This document shows, one piece after another, positions 14,223-22,848 of a stretch of 64,000 bases of DNA (positions within the stretch are counted from its first letter, which is position 1; each line of letters starts with the position of its first letter). This DNA is from Spirochaetales bacterium. GTDB taxonomy: Bacteria; Spirochaetota; Spirochaetia; DSM-2461. Below the pieces are notes generated by a model. It made no database searches. It saw only the letters and a program-made list of their open reading frames with translations, and had not been told where the DNA came from. Both the position numbers and the translations under genes were made by a program. The stretch is from the NCBI GenBank assembly GCA_003247135.1, contig QKAW01000018.1, positions 1-64,000 on the forward strand, written 5' to 3'.

Positions 14223-15892
14223 ATCCCACTCCAGTTTTCAGGTTTACCCTGTTCTATACGGCTTATAAACTCATCGCAAATAGGAAGATTAATGTTGTTA
14301 AAAATCTCCATTGCTTTGTCCCAATCACCTATATAATAAAGATCCCGAGCTTTGTCGAAATCGTCAATTTTACTTAAAAGTTCATTATCTGTATCACTGC
14401 TTCGTAAAGGCCAGTAAACTTTTTTTCCAATAGTTTTTCCTTTTACAAAAACCTGATCAATCTCTACAAAAATATACTCATTACTGTTTTGTTCTACTTC
14501 ATCCTTTACATATTCTGAGCATATAATAGGGACTTTATAAATTCTGGTTAATCCTTCAAGTCTGGAAGAGGAGTTAACATTATCACCAATAACAGTATTG
14601 GTCATTCTGCTAAAGGAACCTATATTTCCATAAAAAACTTCTCCACCGTCTATACCTACACCAACTTCAAGTGATACAGCTTTAAATACCTTTACCTGTA
14701 TTTCAGATAGTTCTCCCATCTCTGATTCAAGTTTTTCCCTTATTTTTGCCATATTCGTTCTAAGTTTGGATGTCTCTTCCTGAATTTTAAAACCTGAATC
14801 CAGAGCTTGGACAGATTTATTCTGACTACTTTCGTAGGTTCCAAAAACAGCTAAAAGTGCATCCCCAATTATTGACCCTATAATTCCGTCATTTTCATGA
14901 ATAGGCTTAAAAGTGTTATCGTAGTGGGTATTTAACAATTTAATTATGTCATTACCTAAAGCTTCAGTTATAAAGGTAAAACTTTTTATATCTGAAAAGA
15001 GTATTGTTAAGTCGGATTTTGATCCTTCCAGACGAATCTGTTTCTCTTGGTATGCTTTTAATGCCACATCCTTTGTTACAAACTTTTTGAAAATATTCAT
15101 CAAAGTATCAATAGTACTTGAGGTTGCATTTAGGGCAGCACCAAGGTAGGTTATCTCATCGGGACTTGCTCCCTGAAGGTTAATCAGATCCATTTTATTA
15201 CTTTTGTGCATCTCCATAATTGCAGAAGTTATTATCTTAACAAACCTTAAAATCCTTTGAATTAGATAAACACCCAGAGCAGCACATAGCATTGTAAGAA
15301 CGACAATTATTACAGAAATTCTGTAGAAAATAAGCTGAGTTTCCCTATAAAACTCCTCTTTCTCTTCTCCTCTTATAATAAAGTTTTCCCACCGAGGATG
15401 ATACTTATAAATACCAAAATACTGGTTATTATTTAGGGTAAAATTTATATTTCCCTCTCTAATACCGCTGTTAAAATTGTCCCTTAGAATTTGTAATGCT
15501 GCTGAGTCCGCAAATTTTTCAGGAGTAGCCTGTTTTGAAGCATAAAATAGTATTTCTCCATTAGTGTCTATACTGAATGCTACAGATTTCTCTCCCTGAA
15601 GCTGTTTTTTTGCGTTATCAACAATTACTTTTATTGTACCTTCCAGATCCTGGTTAAAGAAGTAAATTTCGTATTGATTCATTGCAAAAATATGAAGCTC
15701 TTTGAGATCCTTAACTAGAAGCTGATTCATCAGTTTTAATTGCTGACCTCTGTTTAGTGTCAGATTAATGTAATTAGATGAAAAATTGGATACCAATAAA
15801 AGTATTACAAATATGAGAACTATTTTAAGTGTTAATGGAGTTACTCTAACTCCTAAAACTTTTTCACCAAAAATATAGTCTAAACTTTTCAT
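14201..15892 (-). CDS. Membrane class III adenylate/guanylate cyclase
   Basis: A 563-residue receptor cyclase: TM1 at about 20-42, an extracytoplasmic sensor domain (about 45-185), TM2 (about 190-212), a HAMP-like linker, and a class III cyclase domain (about 285-490). Metal-binding aspartates are D301 (ILFSDIKSF) and D344 (IIGDALLAVFG); a late VIGDNVNSSSRLEGL supplies Asn and Arg of the transition state. The usual substrate-specifying Lys four residues before the second Asp is Ser340 here. A C-terminal segment of about 70 residues follows. It makes cAMP or cGMP; which one is unclear. Confidence 0.8.
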   Translation of the reverse strand: MKSLDYIFGEKVLGVRVTPLTLKIVLIFVILLLVSNFSSNYINLTLNRGQQLKLMNQLLVKDLKELHIFAMNQYEIYFFNQDLEGTIKVIVDNAKKQLQGEKSVAFSIDTNGEILFYASKQATPEKFADSAALQILRDNFNSGIREGNINFTLNNNQYFGIYKYHPRWENFIIRGEEKEEFYRETQLIFYRISVIIVVLTMLCAALGVYLIQRILRFVKIITSAIMEMHKSNKMDLINLQGASPDEITYLGAALNATSSTIDTLMNIFKKFVTKDVALKAYQEKQIRLEGSKSDLTILFSDIKSFTFITEALGNDIIKLLNTHYDNTFKPIHENDGIIGSIIGDALLAVFGTYESSQNKSVQALDSGFKIQEETSKLRTNMAKIREKLESEMGELSEIQVKVFKAVSLEVGVGIDGGEVFYGNIGSFSRMTNTVIGDNVNSSSRLEGLTRIYKVPIICSEYVKDEVEQNSNEYIFVEIDQVFVKGKTIGKKVYWPLRSSDTDNELLSKIDDFDKARDLYYIGDWDKAMEIFNNINLPICDEFISRIEQGKPENWSGIWSMTTK

Positions 15893-15992
15893 AAAAAAAC
15901 CTTTAAAAAATTAGTAAGGCAAAGCTGTATCTATGTTAATTATAAAACTAAATAGGTGAAAAAGTAATTTTTTTTGAAACTTTTTTTAAATT

Positions 15993-17045
15993 TTATTCAA
16001 TTCGGCCACAACCAAGACACTCTGAATCATTATAAAATATTGCGAACTGTCCTGGAGCAACACCTTTATCAGGCTCACTCATTGTTATTTCAATTCTGTC
16101 ATCATCTACCCATTTTATAAAACATTTAACAATATTAGGTCCATGTCTCAGTTTTATATCAAGTGTATCATTATTCGGTTTATCTCCAAGCCATGAAAGG
16201 TTTTTAACAGTAAATACTCGCTTTTCCCTGTTCTCATCATTCATTTTATGGCTTACATAGACAATATTATTAATTGTATCTTTTTCTACTACAAACCATG
16301 GTCCACCGCTTAAACCCAGGCCGGATCTCTGCCCAACAGTGTGATACCAGAACCCGTTATGGTTACCTAAAACTTCACCAGTCTCTTTATTAATAATATC
16401 ACCCTGCTTCTTTCCAAGGTAGTAACCTATAAAATCATTGTATTTAATTTTTCCAAGAAAACAGATCCCCTGGCTGTCTTTTCGTGCCTTATTAGGCAGA
16501 TCATATTTTTCCGCCAGCTCTCTAACCATGTTTTTTTCAAGGCCACCTATAGGAAAAATTATTTTTGATATCTGTTCCTGGGAGAGATGAGCAAGAAAAT
16601 AGGTTTGGTCTTTTACTTTATCAGGTGATCTATGTAGATGAAATTTTCCATCTTTTTCTATAATTTGGGCATAATGTCCGGTTGCTACTTTATCATAATT
16701 TTCGGTTATATGATCATAAAATGCTCCAAATTTAATTCTTTGGTTACAAAAAATATCCGGGGATGGAGTTCTTCCCTCTTTTAGTTCAGCTACAACGTAG
16801 GATACTACTTTATCATAATACTCTTGTTGCAGAGATACTGTTTTTAACTCTATTCCTGCTTTATCACACACTGCCTGAGCATAGGAGAGATCCTCTTCCC
16901 ATGGACAGTTTCCCATAAAATCCAGTTCGTCTTCTAGCCAGATTTTTAAATAATAGGCGGTTATATCTCTGTATCCATCTTCAAGTAGTTTGTATAAAAC
17001 GACGGAGCTATCCACTCCTCCTGATAGTAAAACGGCAATTTTCAT
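15993..17045 (-). CDS. mnmA: tRNA 2-thiouridylase MnmA
   Basis: A 350-residue enzyme that thiolates U34 of Lys, Glu and Gln tRNAs, using ATP and a relayed sulfur. The PP-loop SGGVDSS sits at residues 8-14. FCNQRIKFGAF at about 99-109 holds one conserved cysteine and SQGICFLG at about 192-199 the second. VGQRSGLG and the C-terminal barrel with APGQFAIFY also match MnmA. The length is typical. It is divergent from the ABC operon with about 120 bp between. I see no partner gene next to it. Confidence 0.93.
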   Translation of the reverse strand: MKIAVLLSGGVDSSVVLYKLLEDGYRDITAYYLKIWLEDELDFMGNCPWEEDLSYAQAVCDKAGIELKTVSLQQEYYDKVVSYVVAELKEGRTPSPDIFCNQRIKFGAFYDHITENYDKVATGHYAQIIEKDGKFHLHRSPDKVKDQTYFLAHLSQEQISKIIFPIGGLEKNMVRELAEKYDLPNKARKDSQGICFLGKIKYNDFIGYYLGKKQGDIINKETGEVLGNHNGFWYHTVGQRSGLGLSGGPWFVVEKDTINNIVYVSHKMNDENREKRVFTVKNLSWLGDKPNNDTLDIKLRHGPNIVKCFIKWVDDDRIEITMSEPDKGVAPGQFAIFYNDSECLGCGRIE

Positions 17046-17095
17046 CCCTATAATATATTTCCTTATATAATTTTTTTCAACACAGGATAAAAGTG

Positions 17096-17151
17096 TTGAC
17101 TGAAAATAATTTTTAAATTAGTATTAGTGTATTAGTTGGATAGTGCACTAA
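17096..17151 (+). promoter_or_regulatory. Promoter and probable YtrA-type operator
   Basis: TTGACT (17096-17101), a 17-bp spacer and TAGTAT (17119-17124) form a sigma70-type promoter. Overlapping the -10 and start region is an inverted repeat, TTAGTGTATTAG (17124-17135) and ATAGTGCACTAA (17140-17151), imperfect at three positions. The operon encodes a YtrA-subfamily GntR repressor, which is its likely ligand, giving autoregulation. AAGGAG follows just before the first ATG. Confidence 0.6.
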
Positions 17152-17164
17152 TAAGGAGTTTTAA

Positions 17165-18007
17165 ATGTTAGAATTAAATAATGTCTCTTTTAAATATGGG
17201 AAAGAGAGCTTGTTTAGGGGCATAAACCTTGGGCTTAAATCCGGAAATATTTATGGTCTTTTAGGAAAAAACGGGGCAGGTAAAACTACACTGTTAAAAA
17301 TAATGGGTGGTTTACTGTTTCCGGAAGAAGGTTTGTGCAGTTACAGAGGGTGGGATGTTACAAAAAGATATCCGGATTTTTTGGAAGATGTTTTTTTTCT
17401 TCCAGAGGAGTTTTATTTACCACCAATAACCGGAAATTTATTTGTTAAGTTAAGAGCACCTTTTTATCCGAAATTTGATCATGATAAATTTAATAAAAGC
17501 ATAAAAGAGTTTGATCTGGATCTAAACAAGGCTTTAAATACAGTCTCATTTGGTCAAAAGAAGAAGTTTTTACTCTCTTTTGGATTATCAACAGGAACCG
17601 GGCTGATTATAATGGATGAACCAACAAATGGTCTTGATATTCCATCAAAAACAATACTAAGAAGAATAATTGCAAAATCTGCAGACGATGACAAAATAAT
17701 ATTAATATCAACCCACCAAGTAAGAGATGTGGAGAATCTTATAGAACCTATAATAATTCTTGATAGCGGAGATGTTATTTTTAATAAATCTGCTGTTGAG
17801 GTTGAAAATGTATTAAGCATGGGTAATAGAAAAACATTAAGCGGAAGAGAAGTCTATTCTCAGGAAGTGATGGGTGGCTACCAGATTGTAGAGAAAAATA
17901 TCAGTAATGAAAGCTCACAGATAGATCTGGAACTACTATTTAACGCAGTTGTTTCAGAGCCCGAAGAAATTAGCAAAATGTTTATAAATGGAGAGATAGA
18001 TGAATAA
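17165..18007 (+). CDS. ABC transporter ATP-binding protein (YtrB-like)
   Basis: A 280-residue ATPase with Walker A GKNGAGKT at about residues 36-43, a signature-like SFGQKKKFLLSFGL at about 121-134 and Walker B LIIMDEPTNGLD, plus the H-loop STHQ. The canonical LSGGQ is replaced by SFGQK, as seen in some YtrB/YhaQ-like exporters. It is first in a four-gene operon with a permease, a GntR regulator and a small membrane protein, matching ytr-type operons that respond to cell-envelope stress in Gram-positives. Start ATG has AAGGAG. Substrate unknown. Confidence 0.82.
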   Translation: MLELNNVSFKYGKESLFRGINLGLKSGNIYGLLGKNGAGKTTLLKIMGGLLFPEEGLCSYRGWDVTKRYPDFLEDVFFLPEEFYLPPITGNLFVKLRAPFYPKFDHDKFNKSIKEFDLDLNKALNTVSFGQKKKFLLSFGLSTGTGLIIMDEPTNGLDIPSKTILRRIIAKSADDDKIILISTHQVRDVENLIEPIIILDSGDVIFNKSAVEVENVLSMGNRKTLSGREVYSQEVMGGYQIVEKNISNESSQIDLELLFNAVVSEPEEISKMFINGEIDE

Positions 18008-18833
18008 ATTTTTTAAATTCCCAAGGTTTTCTTTAATTTTAAAAAATGAAGCAGTTTCCGGGTATAAGACATGGGCTGTTTACTTATTGGCAATTGTTGG
18101 TTTTTATACAGTAGCTTCTTTATTAGTAGCATTTATTAATAATGTAAACTACGGATCAATACAGCGGTATAATAAAGATAGTATTAATAATCTTTTTTCG
18201 GGATTTTTATTTGTTGGAGGATATATAATATCTTCATCACAATTTTCTGATATTAATGATAAGTTTAAAAGTTCACTCTGGATCTCATTACCAGGATCAA
18301 GTCTTGAAAAATATCTTGTAGGAGTGCTAATTTCCAGTGTTGGATATGTTCTTTTTCTTATTTTAAGTTTTACAGTTGCATCTTTATTATCAATTGTAAT
18401 AACAAAACCAATTTTTGGAACAAGTGTAGCTGTTTTTAATTTATTTACTATGGCTGGGGGTATTAAAAACTATCCAGTAGGAATAATTATTGTTGGGGTT
18501 TATATTTTTACCCAGCCCCTCTTTCTGGTAGGTTCAATTGTATTCCGAAAGGGTGCTTTTATAAAAACTGTACTTGTATCTTCTGTATTACAAACCACAA
18601 TGTCCATAGTTTTTGCATTATTGTCCTATATAATAGTAAAAATAGGAATTACAGATAACTGGGATATTAGAATTCTGGAAAGTATAACCAAATATCTTGA
18701 AAGTGTAACACCGGCTACTGAATTTATTGTAGGATTTAGATTGTTATGTATAATAGGTATTCCTGTGGCACTTTTTTTTAATGTAGTAGGTTATCTAAAA
18801 TTAACAGAAAAAGAGGTGAAAGGTGGAATTTAG
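18000..18833 (+). CDS. ABC-2-type permease
   Basis: A 277-residue membrane protein with about six hydrophobic helices, e.g. AVYLLAIVGFYTVASLLVA at 27-45 and several later. It overlaps the ATPase gene by 8 bp and the regulator gene by 11 bp, so the three are translated together. It is the membrane partner of the preceding ATPase. I see no specific substrate motif. Confidence 0.75.
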   Translation: MNKFFKFPRFSLILKNEAVSGYKTWAVYLLAIVGFYTVASLLVAFINNVNYGSIQRYNKDSINNLFSGFLFVGGYIISSSQFSDINDKFKSSLWISLPGSSLEKYLVGVLISSVGYVLFLILSFTVASLLSIVITKPIFGTSVAVFNLFTMAGGIKNYPVGIIIVGVYIFTQPLFLVGSIVFRKGAFIKTVLVSSVLQTTMSIVFALLSYIIVKIGITDNWDIRILESITKYLESVTPATEFIVGFRLLCIIGIPVALFFNVVGYLKLTEKEVKGGI

Positions 18834-19191
18834 CAGTAATAGATCAATATATTTACAAATCTCTGATCTGATATGCGAAAATATTCTACTTAATAAACTT
18901 AAAGAAGAAGAGAGATTACAGTCTGTAAGGGATATGGCGGTTGAGCTGGAAGTTAATCCTAATACTGTTATGAGAGGATACAGCTATCTTCAGGATGAGG
19001 GAATAATATATAACAAAAGAGGTATAGGTTATTTTGTTGCTGAAGGAGCCAGGAGTGGAATCCTGAAACTGAGAAAAGAGAGATTTATAAAGCAGGAGTT
19101 ACTTGAGGTTTTTAAAAACAGCAATCTCTATGGAATTGATCCGGATCAGTTATCAAATTTATATAAAAATTACCTAAAGGAGAATTTATGA
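18823..19191 (+). CDS. GntR-family repressor, YtrA subfamily
   Basis: A 122-residue protein with a GntR winged helix: SIYLQISDLICENIL at the start, LQSVRDMAVELEVNPNTVMRGYSYLQDEGIIYNKRG at about 30-65. The short C-terminal about 50 residues, without a ligand domain, define the YtrA subfamily. It starts at GTG with a GAGGTGAAAG site. The inverted repeat at 17124-17151 is its probable operator. Operon-encoded autoregulator. Confidence 0.85.
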   Translation: MEFSSNRSIYLQISDLICENILLNKLKEEERLQSVRDMAVELEVNPNTVMRGYSYLQDEGIIYNKRGIGYFVAEGARSGILKLRKERFIKQELLEVFKNSNLYGIDPDQLSNLYKNYLKENL

Positions 19192-19346
19192 AACGAAGCA
19201 ATAAAATTTTAATAGGTGGAGCACTTTTTCCATTTGTCCTGTTTTTGGGATTTATTATCTTTATGTCAGTCAATTCAACTGATATTGAAGAATACAAGTT
19301 TAACAACCATTTAGGTGGAAATGAGTTAATTAATTTTACTTTTTAG
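19188..19346 (+). CDS. Small membrane protein of the ABC operon
   Basis: A 52-residue protein with one transmembrane helix (about 8-27: ILIGGALFPFVLFLGFIIF). Its ATG overlaps the regulator stop (ATGA) and AAGGAG lies 7 bp upstream, so it is expressed with the operon. Larger DUF2807-type membrane proteins often hold this last position in similar operons, and this may be a shortened relative; the frame simply ends at a TAG. Function unknown. Confidence 0.6.
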   Translation: MKRSNKILIGGALFPFVLFLGFIIFMSVNSTDIEEYKFNNHLGGNELINFTF

Positions 19347-19404
19347 ATTTTTGTCTTGCCCCTGGTTTTTAACTCATTTAGAATTAAGACCAGAGGGCAT
19401 GTTC

Positions 19405-20550
19405 TTGGTAAAAAAAATATTACTTTTTATAATCATATTAATTTCAATAAACTCATTTTCTCAGGAAATTGATGTTGCTTCCATGACGCAAAAGGAAGTA
19501 TTAAATCTTGTTGATAAATATATAGAGGAAAAAGACGAAAAAGTTCTGGATGTACTATTATCATTGGGCACAGAGTTTCCAGACTATAAAAGGTTGATAA
19601 GATACTATTTGGATAATTCAATTGAGCTTGCAAAAAAAGGGGAGTTGGAGTTTGCCCTTGTATTGGCTGAAGCTGTACTATACAGCGACCTGGAAAACAG
19701 TGAAGCCCAGAGTTTATACTCAGATATTGTTGATATGCAGATAGAGTATAAAGAGAGGATCGAGCTGGAAAGAGTAAATGCTGAGAAAAAAAGAGCAGAA
19801 CTTGCCAGGGAGGAGGAAATAGAAAAGGCAAAAATTCCCCCAGAACAGATCTATGCGGATATTATAACAGATAATATAAAAGTATATTCAGAGTTTAAAA
19901 AAAGAGAAGATAGCTATAATTTAACCCATTACACCACTAATAATTTTATATATCCATTAATTACAAAAAATTATCAGTCTCAAGTTTACGATGGATACTA
20001 TAACCTGGAACCTCAAACTAGAACATATACCGGCCAGGGTGTTGATGTGGGAATTGGGGCAAAACTGGATATTTTTAATTTTAGGCTGGATGCCAGTGGG
20101 AATATAACCTATGTTGATCTTATTAAAAATCTTACAAAACAGATTTCTGGTATTATAAATATATCTTTAGGTATATCAGCAATTAATTTCCCAATATTTG
20201 CCAGATGTGGATTTTTTTATGATCAATATTTTTATCAGACAGGAACTGAATCCGATGTTGCAATAACATTTTTGCCATCTCCTGCCATAGGGCTTGGAAT
20301 TACCGGGCTCAAATTTCTAAAAATATTTAAGCTGGATTTAACATCCGACTTTCTTTTTGCTTCAACCTATACAGAAAGTTTTGACTATGGTTTTTTTAGT
20401 AGAGCTTTTTTAACAATAAATCTAATTAGAATAGAGTCTGTAAACTTTGAAATAAGGGGCGGAGTTGACTCATTTATATATAATGAGAGAGGACTACTGG
20501 AACATAGCGAAGTTATTAAAATAGGAATCGGTTTAAGCAGGTATGAATAA
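19405..20550 (+). CDS. Secreted protein with coiled coil and beta-rich tail
   Basis: About 381 residues from a TTG at 19405, preferred because AGAGGG lies 7 bp before it and the result is a clean signal peptide (VKKILLFIIILISINSFSQ). A longer frame opens at 19351. A tetratricopeptide-like helical region (about 20-100) and a charged coil rich in Glu, Lys and Arg (about 105-150) are followed by a beta-rich region with alternating polar/hydrophobic residues, perhaps an outer-membrane barrel. It overlaps the next gene by 8 bp. Family unrecognised. Confidence 0.55.
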   Translation: MVKKILLFIIILISINSFSQEIDVASMTQKEVLNLVDKYIEEKDEKVLDVLLSLGTEFPDYKRLIRYYLDNSIELAKKGELEFALVLAEAVLYSDLENSEAQSLYSDIVDMQIEYKERIELERVNAEKKRAELAREEEIEKAKIPPEQIYADIITDNIKVYSEFKKREDSYNLTHYTTNNFIYPLITKNYQSQVYDGYYNLEPQTRTYTGQGVDVGIGAKLDIFNFRLDASGNITYVDLIKNLTKQISGIINISLGISAINFPIFARCGFFYDQYFYQTGTESDVAITFLPSPAIGLGITGLKFLKIFKLDLTSDFLFASTYTESFDYGFFSRAFLTINLIRIESVNFEIRGGVDSFIYNERGLLEHSEVIKIGIGLSRYE

Positions 20551-21757
20551 AATTATATTTTTTCTGATTTTTATTGCCTCATTAACCTTAACAGCCCAGG
20601 AAAGTGATGAATTTTCTGAGGTAAACAGATTATATATTCAGGGTAATTATGAGAATTCTTACTCTATTTTAAGCAAGTATCTGACTTCTGCAAAGAAAGA
20701 GGATATATCTGATAAAGTATTTATTCTTGGTGAAAAGGTCTGCTTTTTCTACATCCGTTCTCTATTTTCTAGAGATGACAATACTGACCTTACTGAATTT
20801 ATTGATTTAATGAAAAAATTCCCAAAACTGAAATCCGAAAGAGTAGTAAATGCTCTAAGACTTTTGGAAGATAGTAGTGCTGATATAAATTCTATAAAAT
20901 TATCAGATGATAACCTTACTCAAAAAGAGTTTAAAGCTTCAGAAATAACTGAGAACAGTATGAGTTACGATAACGATGAACTCAGGTCTCTATTAAAACA
21001 GTCCTTATTAAAGGGGGAGAGTGAAAAAAACAGATTTAATCAGTTTAAAGTTCTTATAATTTCAATGTTTATTCTCCTATCTCTTCTTCTAATAACTCTC
21101 TTTTTCTCCTTAAAAAGAGCATTAAAAGAGTCTGAGAGAAAAAAAATACGAAAAATGTTTGGGTTTTCAACAGTAATACTAGGGAGCAGTCTGCCTGGGT
21201 TAGAGAATAATGACAGATTAATTAGTAAATGCAGAAAAATTGGTCAGGAGATTGATCTACTTACAGGTAGAAAAAACAACTCAATAAATATATCTGAACT
21301 TGTGTATAAGATTGCAAAATTAGCTGGATATTCAGACCGTGAGTCACTTCTTTATTTTGTTGCTTCTATGGTATACGACATAGGTTTTCTGGAATTTGAA
21401 GCCAGCTTTTTTAAAAACGAAAATTTAAGTGATTCAGAATTTAATGAATTAAAAAAGCATACAAAAATAGAACCCAAAATTCTTGATTTTGTTCCTGACA
21501 ACTACAAAGAGTTGTTTATATCAGGAATCACTATGCATCATGAGAATATGGATGGAAGTGGCTATCCTGCTGGAATTAAAGGTGACAAAATTCCATTTTT
21601 ACCAAGGGTTTTAAGAGTTGCAGAGAGTTTTATCTCTCAAACATCCTTAAGGGAGTATAAGTCAATAAGTGATAAGGAGAGTGCCATTAAGAAATTAAGA
21701 GCTGATGGTACAATCTATGATCAGAAAATTGTGGATATATTAGATCGGGTTATATAG
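20543..21757 (+). CDS. Membrane HD-GYP-like protein with degenerate active site
   Basis: A 404-residue protein: signal peptide, periplasmic region (about 20-155), one transmembrane helix (about 166-190) and a cytoplasmic HD-GYP-type domain (about 235-404). HD-GYP enzymes hydrolyse cyclic di-GMP. MHHENMDGSGYPAGIKG keeps the HHE and GYP motifs, and HTKIEPKIL keeps a conserved His. But the first HD pair reads VYDIG where LHDIG is expected, and the late D-x-FDA is AESF. Loss of these metal ligands suggests a non-catalytic or altered enzyme. It sits between two secreted-protein genes. Confidence 0.68.
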   Translation: MNKIIFFLIFIASLTLTAQESDEFSEVNRLYIQGNYENSYSILSKYLTSAKKEDISDKVFILGEKVCFFYIRSLFSRDDNTDLTEFIDLMKKFPKLKSERVVNALRLLEDSSADINSIKLSDDNLTQKEFKASEITENSMSYDNDELRSLLKQSLLKGESEKNRFNQFKVLIISMFILLSLLLITLFFSLKRALKESERKKIRKMFGFSTVILGSSLPGLENNDRLISKCRKIGQEIDLLTGRKNNSINISELVYKIAKLAGYSDRESLLYFVASMVYDIGFLEFEASFFKNENLSDSEFNELKKHTKIEPKILDFVPDNYKELFISGITMHHENMDGSGYPAGIKGDKIPFLPRVLRVAESFISQTSLREYKSISDKESAIKKLRADGTIYDQKIVDILDRVI

Positions 21758-21765
21758 GGGTTAGT

Positions 21766-22848
21766 GTGAAAAAGGTACTGTTTTTATCTATTATTTTTAT
21801 TCTCGCAGGTTGTGAGGTTACATTTAATAGTGATTATAAGAGATATATCGATAATATTGCTGATAGGACACCATTAAAGTTCACCATAAGTGGAGGAGAA
21901 ATAATTGAAAATGTCTCTTCTGTAAATCTTGGATTCCAATTGTCGGATTATACAAAAAGCATAACTATAACTAATAGTGAAGATGTTGATATTTTTATTA
22001 ATAAGTTCGATGGGGTATCCGGGGATTTTAATGTTCAGCCATTAGATTCCTTTGTTTTTAAAAAGAGTGCTTCTATAACTATGGATATTACCTTTAATGC
22101 AAGTACAGATAATTTTAATAAAAGAGTTACCCAGGCCCTCTATCTTGTAGATAAGGATGGTAGAAAATTCAGATTTGATCTCTGGGCTACCTCCAAAAGA
22201 CAACCAGTTGCAATTTATAATTCAGACAATCAGTTAATAGAAGCCTATGACCTTGGAAAAGACAGTTCAATTCCATCACAGAAAATTTATGTTAAAAATG
22301 AAGGATTAAAAGATATAAATGTTCTTACTATATCTTCTCCCTCATCAGCAATAAAAATAACTAAGGTTACCCCTTTTAAACTTAAGATTAACGAAAAGAA
22401 AGAGATCACATTAAGCTATACAGATCTGTCAGTTACCGTTGAGGGAAGTGGAATGGGTGTAACTACTGATGATCTACTGGAACCAGAGAGTTTTAGTCTG
22501 CCTCTTTATGCAGGAGGGGATCTTAAAATTAATGTTCTTGACTCCTCGGATGCTATCGTTTCTGGCAGCATTAACATGGGTACGTATACTTCGGGTGACC
22601 CAATTACAGGTGATTACAAATTGGAAAACATATCACTATTTACAATGGAATTGGAGGTATCAATTAATTCCGACATATTTACAACGGATCTTGGTCAGGT
22701 TTCTATTCCTCCAGGAGAAAAAGTAGCTTTTAAAACCGGATTTCTTCCCAGAGGTTTGTACGAACAAAAATCTGCAGTAATTTCAGTAAAGGATAGCAAA
22801 ACTAAAAGAGTTAAAAATATGACTGTTACCGGAGTCTATTCTAAATGA
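21766..22848 (+). CDS. Lipoprotein with Ig-like repeats
   Basis: A 360-residue lipoprotein starting at GTG. The lipobox is LAGC at residues 14-17. Several Ig-like (ASH/DUF1573-type) units follow: GFQLSDYTKSITITNSEDVDI, SVNLGFQ, and DLGKDSSIPSQKIYVKNEG are typical of choice-of-anchor beta sandwich repeats. It follows the HD-GYP gene by 8 bp and ends 13 bp inside the converging rhomboid-like gene. It is probably surface-exposed or periplasmic, function unknown. Confidence 0.65.
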   Translation: MKKVLFLSIIFILAGCEVTFNSDYKRYIDNIADRTPLKFTISGGEIIENVSSVNLGFQLSDYTKSITITNSEDVDIFINKFDGVSGDFNVQPLDSFVFKKSASITMDITFNASTDNFNKRVTQALYLVDKDGRKFRFDLWATSKRQPVAIYNSDNQLIEAYDLGKDSSIPSQKIYVKNEGLKDINVLTISSPSSAIKITKVTPFKLKINEKKEITLSYTDLSVTVEGSGMGVTTDDLLEPESFSLPLYAGGDLKINVLDSSDAIVSGSINMGTYTSGDPITGDYKLENISLFTMELEVSINSDIFTTDLGQVSIPPGEKVAFKTGFLPRGLYEQKSAVISVKDSKTKRVKNMTVTGVYSK

